Below are positions 57,788 to 64,000 of a stretch of DNA of 64,000 nucleotides, one piece after another; the stretch's first letter is position 1, and each line of letters starts with the position of its first letter. Position numbers and translations under genes: made by a program. The stretch is from Tomocerus qinae (taxonomy: Eukaryota; Arthropoda; Collembola; Entomobryomorpha; Tomoceridae). The DNA lies in the NCBI GenBank assembly GCA_020055645.1, contig CM034546.1, forward strand, positions 36,456,001-36,520,000, in the 5' to 3' direction. The notes below the pieces were generated by a model. It did no database searches and was not told where the DNA came from. It saw only the letters and a list, made by a program, of their open reading frames with translations.

Positions 57788-60700
57788 TTAATCTTCATTT
57801 TCCAACTCGTCAGTTTTTACACCCATTTGATTGAGTAAAGTTTCGAAAAATTCAACCAGTTCATCAAATTTGGGTCGGTTTTCTGGTGAAGCATTCCAGC
57901 AGCTTCGCATTTCACGATATCTACAGATTGAGAATATACATGAAACGTTAATAGATTTATATGTGTAATTTGTTAACTTATAATTCCCCACATTTCATCA
58001 GTCGCATGTTTTGGTTTCCCAAGTCTTAATCCCTCTTTCAGTCTGGACAAAAATCCAATATTCCATCCAAGTCCAGGATATGGTATCTCTCCCAAAGTAA
58101 AGATTTCCCATAGCGTTATTCCAAATGACCAAACGTCACTTGCTGATGAAAATGAAAGTCTCTGCAAAGTTTCAATCGCCATCCATCTCCATGGTAAAGG
58201 CTCGTCTTCTTTTTTGTCCGCGTAATTTGCGTAAACATACATTTTCCTTGACAGCCCAAAATCTGTAATTTTGGCTACTTCATTCTCCGTAAGCAAAACA
58301 TTTCTGGTGGCCAAATCTGCGTGTATTACCTTTGTAATATAATAAAAGTGAATCATATTCATATTAAACAGTTATTCGTTTTCATACTATTATCATTAAG
58401 TACATTTTAGTAGTTGGGGATAGAAAATGACCATAAAACTTCTCAAAAAAATGTAACTTAAACGTTTTTGAGTAAATCTAAAGTTTTAATGAAGAGTTCA
58501 TAATAATTGCGTAAATGGGAAATATTTTCAACATCAATATAGTTGAAATATTCTACAAATGTACTATTACATACCTTCTTAGCGGTCAAATATTCCATTC
58601 CTTTTGCAATATGATAACACCACGTAACTAAACTTTGCATTTGTTTTTCTTCCGTATTTACGGAAGGACTTTCCTTTTGTCTACCAAGAAATTTAGTCAA
58701 TGAATGGCGATAACTGTCAAATAGTAAACATTACGTAAAATAAATTACACATTGAATAAATACGTACTAAAAATTTATTCCTAATGAAATATACCTAGAA
58801 CGTTTGAATCCGTCTTCATCCTCTTCAGGCATAATATTAACATAATGACACTTTTCATTGGTTAAAGCCATAGTACGCAGAACTTTTTCAAGCGAACCTT
58901 TTGAACAAAACTCCATTGCAAGGAGAATGCGTCTTCCTGTAGAATATTATTATTATTTCCTATACAAAACCACTAAATTATATGGAATAGTAAATAACTG
59001 TGGTCATTACCTTCTCGAATTCCTTCCGTGCACGCTCCAATAAATCCCACAATATTTGGGTGACTCCCAATGTATATCATTAGTTTAATTTCCGATAGTA
59101 AATTAATTACGTTCTCTGGAGAACAAAATGGCTTCGTAGTTTTTAAAGCTACCTCTTCGTTTGTCTCTACTAATTTCCCCAGGTAAACTACTCCAAATTG
59201 TCCACGTCCCAAAACTTTTCGTGCGTCTATAAACACAAATATTAATCTAGTGACAATCTCCACTAAAATCAATGCGAATTAAAAAATTCAATAAATGTTT
59301 TACATAATCTGAACTGATTTCTATCCTTTTCGTATCTACGATCGTAGGGAAGTCGAAGAGCTATTTCTACATTGCTGTCATCCTCTTCGTCTTCGGTAGT
59401 CATTCCGTTTTCAAAACATTGTATACTTTCTTCAGTTAGAGTAGCAATCTAATTTACATAGTAGGATTAGTATTACATATTCAACTATGTAAATATTTCT
59501 AATTATATCCGCAAATTATAATGTTTAGAAACAAACTCACGTTTTTAGTTTTTGCTTTTCGGTACCAGATAATAATTATCAAACTGCATGTAACACCGAA
59601 TACAAAAATTACTGCGATGATTATATAAATATAAATGGAAGCTGTTTCTTGAGGTATTACTTTATTTCCATTTTCACACAGCGGAATTTGTTTCTCTAAT
59701 TCAAAGCAAAAAAATGATTGGTTTAAAATTAATTAAAATAGTCTTCAAGTATAAGATTTATTACCGTTAATTTTTTCAACATACGCAGATGTATCCGTAA
59801 TGGAATCATTTCTCCTCCTCCACCATCCAAAATGTCCTTCGGCTCCACAGGGACCATTAAAAACTAATTTACTAGATGAAATAGCAGATTTCCACGGTGC
59901 ATCAAACGCCTCGAATAAATTAACGCGTAATTTGTTACTCGCCGCAGATTTTGCCATTAAGTTCCAGAATTGCGACAAGTTCTCAATGGATGCTGGTAAT
60001 AAATGTCGATCTATTCCTTTACTAGGCCAACCAGACTCATAAATCACTTGAAGATTCACATTGATCTTTTTAACAGCTTCATTTATTTTTAGAAATAGTC
60101 TTGTAAGATATTCCACCGATGTAGAAACTCCCTGGCGTCCTGGAGTCATCGGAGAGAATATTACGCACAACAAATAGTCAGACTTTCTCAAGATTCCATG
60201 CAAGAAAGTAGAATTGGCATCTGAATTGACCAACATGTCGCAAATCTCCAATCGCACACCAAACTTGACATTGTCTACTGATTTCTCTATAGCTTGATGT
60301 TTTCCGTCGTCAATCATCTTAATTACTTTTGAAGCCGTAGACTCGTCTATTACATAATTGCTCGAAAATGTAATTCCCCAAACTGTACCAGGATGAATTG
60401 AATTAGCTTTCTTCGCAATCTCAAACGCCTTTTCTACTTCTGTGTTCAACAAAGCTGGGTCGTCGTGTCTCCAAACAGCAATACTTACACTTATTGCTGT
60501 CTGCTTCAATTTCGAATTCAAATTTGCTGCAACTACCCCAGTGAAACCAACCGCCTCTCCATTATTCCATTTTGTGACTCCCACTTAAGTTAAATTAATA
60601 TAATTAAATTAGTAACTTATTTCTTACAAAAATGGACTACTTTCTTTGGAAAAAATGGACGTATTTATTTTAAATTTTAAAGCAAACCTTCGGTAGCTCC

Positions 60701-61051
60701 TACTCCATAGGTGGTTATATTACAAAATTTCGTGGAAACTATTTTCAGCATAGTTTCTACTTCGGGAATAGTATAATTCTTCCAATCCCAAACGTTTCCT
60801 GTACTTCTCACGTGTGGGGAAAAAACCACGCCTATAAATTTCTTGTTTATTTTCTGTGCACATGATGATATTATGAGAAGACTCACCTAAATGTGTAATG
60901 TTAGAGATAAATTGTAATGATTTTATAATAAACAAAGATTATGATTAATGTATATATTATTAATTGAAGTATGGATCATTACTATAAGTAAATAGTAGTA
61001 TAAGATTAATATATTCTCACAGATATAAAAAAGAAACACTTTGGAGTACAT
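57788..61051 (-). CDS. Receptor tyrosine kinase with GH17-like ectodomain
   Basis: Exons (minus): 61,051-60,983 (tentative signal-peptide exon), 60,886-60,688, 60,583-59,765, 59,695-59,541, 59,448-59,304, 59,226-59,011, 58,936-58,795, 58,713-58,575, 58,329-57,992, 57,920-57,788; all GT-AG with matching phases, 784 residues. The signal peptide ends near IISSCA. About 40-345 is glycoside hydrolase family 17 (FIGVVFSPHV, ITTYGVGA, YESGWPSKG at 271-279, FEAFDAPWK, EGHFGWW). The acid/base site (usually GNE) reads TFSSNYV at 161-167, so catalysis is doubtful. The transmembrane helix is at 383-405. Kinase: GRGQFG (469-474), Lys491 in VALK, an insert after LRTMALTNEK, HADLATRN (Asp633, Ala instead of Arg), DFG (651-653), SDVWSFG, CWNASPENRP. 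The kinase looks active and PVR/VEGFR-like. The ectodomain may bind beta-1,3-glucan or another glycan (inference). Confidence 0.88.
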
Positions 61052-62634
61052 AATTTTCCATTCCAAGACAGCATTCCAGAATAATATTTGAAAATTATAT
61101 TCTCTTAAACACGTATGTTCACGATCCACTAAGATAGTTGCACTTGTGAATAATAATAAGGAAATCAACTTTACTCTTCTTAGATTGTTGTACAGTTTCC
61201 TTACTAATTATATGGAATTGTTTTTACGAAATAAATACTAATTAATATGCATACGCAATGACATATCTATGTAGCTTCCTTTCGTCTTTCTTAGGTCCAG
61301 GAAGTTCAAAACCACATTGCAAGTATTTGTAAAATCTAAATGTTTTACAATCACATGAAACATTGATGTCACAATTTCTGGGATAAAATGACAAAGTAAC
61401 CCCGTTACGAGTCATAGGCATGACTTATAAATAAACAACTAATGAGCTTATACACGACTTGCTATAAATAAAGAGCTATTGTGCTTTAGGCATGAAGAAA
61501 ACTGATGCTTTTATCTCTATTTAGTAATATTTTCCAGGACCAACAAGAAACAAGCAAGCTGTGTACACACAATCCATTATCAACTTGGTGATTGTACTCT
61601 CCTGATAAAGTATTAAGCTATTTCTGAAAGTATTTATCGTGATAACTTTCATGAAATAATAAAGTTTCACTATTACCAAACGCTTGACCAAAAAATACAC
61701 AAGTAAAATGTAGTAAACAGGGTTGTATCTTGTACTATGGCCAGGATAAATTTGTGAAATATTGCCACACAATTCTTTTGAGTGATATTTTAACAAATAA
61801 TTCTGCTACACTTTCATTTAACATGGTTTTCCAATGTAGAGTAGAATCTTTATTATATATTATGCTTCTGTTAAACATAATAGAAATAGTTTTGCTAGCA
61901 TCATTATGGTTTAACCTATGGATTTAAATATATTTATGGATTATAATTATGTGGAAGCGATATGACCGTTGGACTTTTGGATATAATCCCAAAATAATAT
62001 TTCTGTGTCGGTTCCGTTGTAGATTATTTACTCTATTATTGATACTGCTGGCTGCTGTTGGTCATCACTACTTGATTTGATATTTGTCACGACGGAAAAC
62101 AAAAGTACGAACGATTCACTATATATAATTGTAAAGCCTACCAGATATCATGTAATGATATAAGGCTACTTATTCTGTGTATGAAAATGAATATTACGTA
62201 GAAAGGTCAAATATGACACAAAAATTTCCCTATATACTTATTCCTTATAACTTTTAAGCGTATATATTCTATGTGCTACTTGATGGGATTTATAATACAA
62301 ACATTGTAGCAAACAGTTATTCAGTTTACTGTAAACTGTAATATAAAATATCGCATAGCCAAGTAAGTAAGCTCTATTACAGTATTTGAAACAATGTGGT
62401 TGTGTTCTATGGTTATATTTATTGTAATATCAATGCCCATATTTATACGAAGTCTACTAACCGAGTAAGATAGTATGAACATAATCAGTAAGTGATAAAT
62501 AGTCTGGTAAACATACAAGGTTAGACAACTCTGTCATTCTACTTACAGTTTTATCACTTCGTTGACGTATATGACTGTGATGAGTGTAATATTTTTCTGT
62601 ATAAGGTCAAAAGTAAAATAAAACAGTATATTTT
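61052..62634. other. Intergenic; no gene recognised
   Basis: Between the receptor kinase and the GT49 gene, both on minus. It may contain the kinase promoter or a further 5' exon; an acceptor-like site at about 61,136 precedes an open stretch (DREHTCLREYNFQ) whose phase does not fit the next exon. Confidence 0.4.
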
Positions 62635-64000
62635 CTATTTGCACTGAGATTTTATTCCATACAATTTATTTAATGCAGGGTATATATGGTTGTTAATTAA
62701 ATAGTTTTGTTTCACTCTCATTTTGATGTCATCAGGACTGCTGGTTGCACCAAGTTTTTTAATTCCAGGTTTATGAATGAGGAACGCATTGTTAAGAATA
62801 TGAAACTCGTAATTCAGTAAGCAGAGAATGTAAGCCTGTAAAATTAAAAAATAACTTTATAAAATTATATATTAAAAATTCTCGAGTGTAATTTAAATAT
62901 TAAAACTGCATGCATTTTTTGCAAAGATGAAAATTGGAAGATCATTTAAAGATTAATTAGATGATGTTAGATATTTTAAATAAGAATTAAATTACCTGAG
63001 TCATTTTATCTCGTCGTCCTTCCCAGCTAAGTCTAATATCATACTCTGGGTCATACTTGGTGCCAATAAAAATGGGTTCCCACATCTTGTATCTCCCTTT
63101 TCTTTTGGCAACGTAGAAAACTTTCATATCCTTTTTTATTGAACCTTTAAGCCATTGGTCTCTCCTAGGAATTGTATGACACTGTGGGCAAACGAACTTG
63201 TGGAAATTAATTATACTTCCGTTTTTAATCATCGTCACTAATTCCCGTTTGGTTTCCGGTAATTTTTCAACATATTCTTCAGACTCGAAAATAGGGAGGA
63301 CAAAAACTCTTCTTTTGAGCCCGATTCCTCCATCTCTTTTAATCATGGCTAAAAAGTCAGGTATAAGATTTGGATTGGGATACAATTCAATATCAGATGC
63401 AAGTACAAAATAAGTAGTGGCCATGTCTCTTGCAATCATCCGTCCCATATTTATCGGGTAGGTCATATTATTTTCCATTCTGTATGAATTTTCGTGTTCG
63501 TTTGTTAGATCTATCTCCTCAGAGCAATCTATAGTCAACGTGTTTGAATTCATAATGAGTTTTTCTTCAGGCAGGTGTCCATTATCAAAAAAGAAATGGA
63601 AATTCACAAAATCCTTCACCAAAGATGAGTTCAGACATTCACGCAAGTATAGAACATGTTTCACTGCATTGGTAAAATCTGATCCGGGTGCATAAACACT
63701 CAGAGAGACTGGACCTTGCCATCTTTTCAAAAGGGGAATTAAATTATCTAAATAATTATATTCCGCGTGTGTTGTGTATGTTATAGATTTATCACAGTGA
63801 AACGTTTGCGTTGCTCGGAAGTAATTTGATAGCACCCAGAAACCACCGTGTTGCCTATAAGACACTTTAGATATTTCGTCATAACAAGGAATTTTTGAAT
63901 CTTCGAGGAAAGCTACTTCTGAATCTTCCATATCAATATAATTGGCCTTACTATCATTTTTCTCAAATAATTTAATTATAATAATCAACAATGCTAACAC
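62635..64000 (-). CDS. B4GAT1-like: GT49 beta-1,4-glucuronyltransferase 1-like, 5' end outside window
   Basis: Exons 64,000-62,996 (open to the window edge; the first visible codon is GTG, not a start) and 62,835-62,635, joined in phase at an ATG-ACT-CAG/gtaatt donor; stop TAG. A hydrophobic LALLIIIIKLF at the edge fits a type II Golgi signal-anchor. Lumenal motifs: CHTIPRRDQW, YPINMGRMIARDMA, LASDIELYPNPNL (DxD-like D-I-E), VFVLPIFE, MWEPIFIGT, LSWEGRRDKMTQAY, then ILNNAFLIHKPGIKKLG. This matches arthropod B4GAT1-like enzymes (LARGE-related GT49 fold), which add glucuronic acid to xylose to prime matriglycan on dystroglycan. Arthropods have several paralogs, so the acceptor is uncertain. Complete at its 3' end. 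Confidence 0.9.

Noticed and set aside
60923-61168. Upstream exon DREHTCLREYNFQILFW as part of the receptor kinase
   Set aside because: Its only good donor leaves the wrong phase for the next exon; the shorter ATG at 61,051 with a phase-0 donor and a signal-like sequence was preferred.
1-64000. tRNA or rRNA genes
   Set aside because: No B-box-like GGTTCGAATC pattern with matching A-box, and no rRNA core sequence, was seen by eye; a tRNAscan-SE run would be decisive.

Overview
This window is a gene-poor, AT-rich, repeat-dense stretch of an animal nuclear genome. Short GT-AG introns (about 50-110 nt in most genes) and the gene set point to an arthropod: a divergent intronless ionotropic-receptor gene, a BTB-BACK family, a GT49 glucuronyltransferase, a Penelope-like retroelement and hAT, pogo and Harbinger DNA transposons. 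A springtail (Collembola) is my best guess, but that is inference. I saw no CRISPR array, bacterial operon or recognisable tRNA/rRNA.

Layout. 0.7-4.2 kb: a ruined copy of a CARD-Rho gene, split by at least three insertions. 5.9-8.2 kb: a BTB pseudogene split by a 1.9-kb hAT element with an exact 8-bp target duplication. 9.5-9.7 kb: a 36-bp tandem array. 11.9-13.0 kb: a pogo/mariner-like element. 13.1-14.7 kb: a five-exon gene (minus strand) encoding a CARD domain fused to a Rho-type GTPase with a CAAX-like tail; one UAG stands where the conserved WDTAGQE tryptophan should be. 16.1-28.7 kb: a composite of ionotropic-receptor fragments, a Harbinger element and a Penelope-like element (PLE) arranged as a palindrome with 3.7-kb arms. 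The PLE has two ORFs in one frame separated by a single UAG, no recognisable GIY-YIG endonuclease, and hammerhead-ribozyme motifs in three places. 31.2-33.2 kb: an internally deleted LINE. 34.3-37.2 kb: an intact BTB-BACK gene. 37.8-39.6 kb: an intact intronless ionotropic receptor. 41.9-44.1 kb and 53.3/56.5 kb: two more broken BTB copies. 44.3-52.4 kb: a second large inverted repeat holding two divergent copies of a coiled-coil gene and S8 peptidase relics. 54.6-56.4 kb: a hAT MITE and two foldback elements.

57.8-61.1 kb (minus) is a receptor tyrosine kinase whose extracellular part is a glycoside hydrolase family 17 (beta-1,3-glucanase-like) fold. The nucleophile Glu is retained, the acid/base Glu is apparently lost, and a transmembrane helix and kinase domain follow. 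62.6-64.0 kb (minus) is the 3' part of a GT49 beta-1,4-glucuronyltransferase gene.

Most of the window is a birth-and-death landscape in which BTB, CARD-Rho and receptor genes were duplicated with flanking sequence and then broken by mobile elements. The two architectures I consider most novel are the GH17-receptor kinase and the CARD-Rho GTPase. All exon borders were read by eye from splice signals and phase and have no transcript support.
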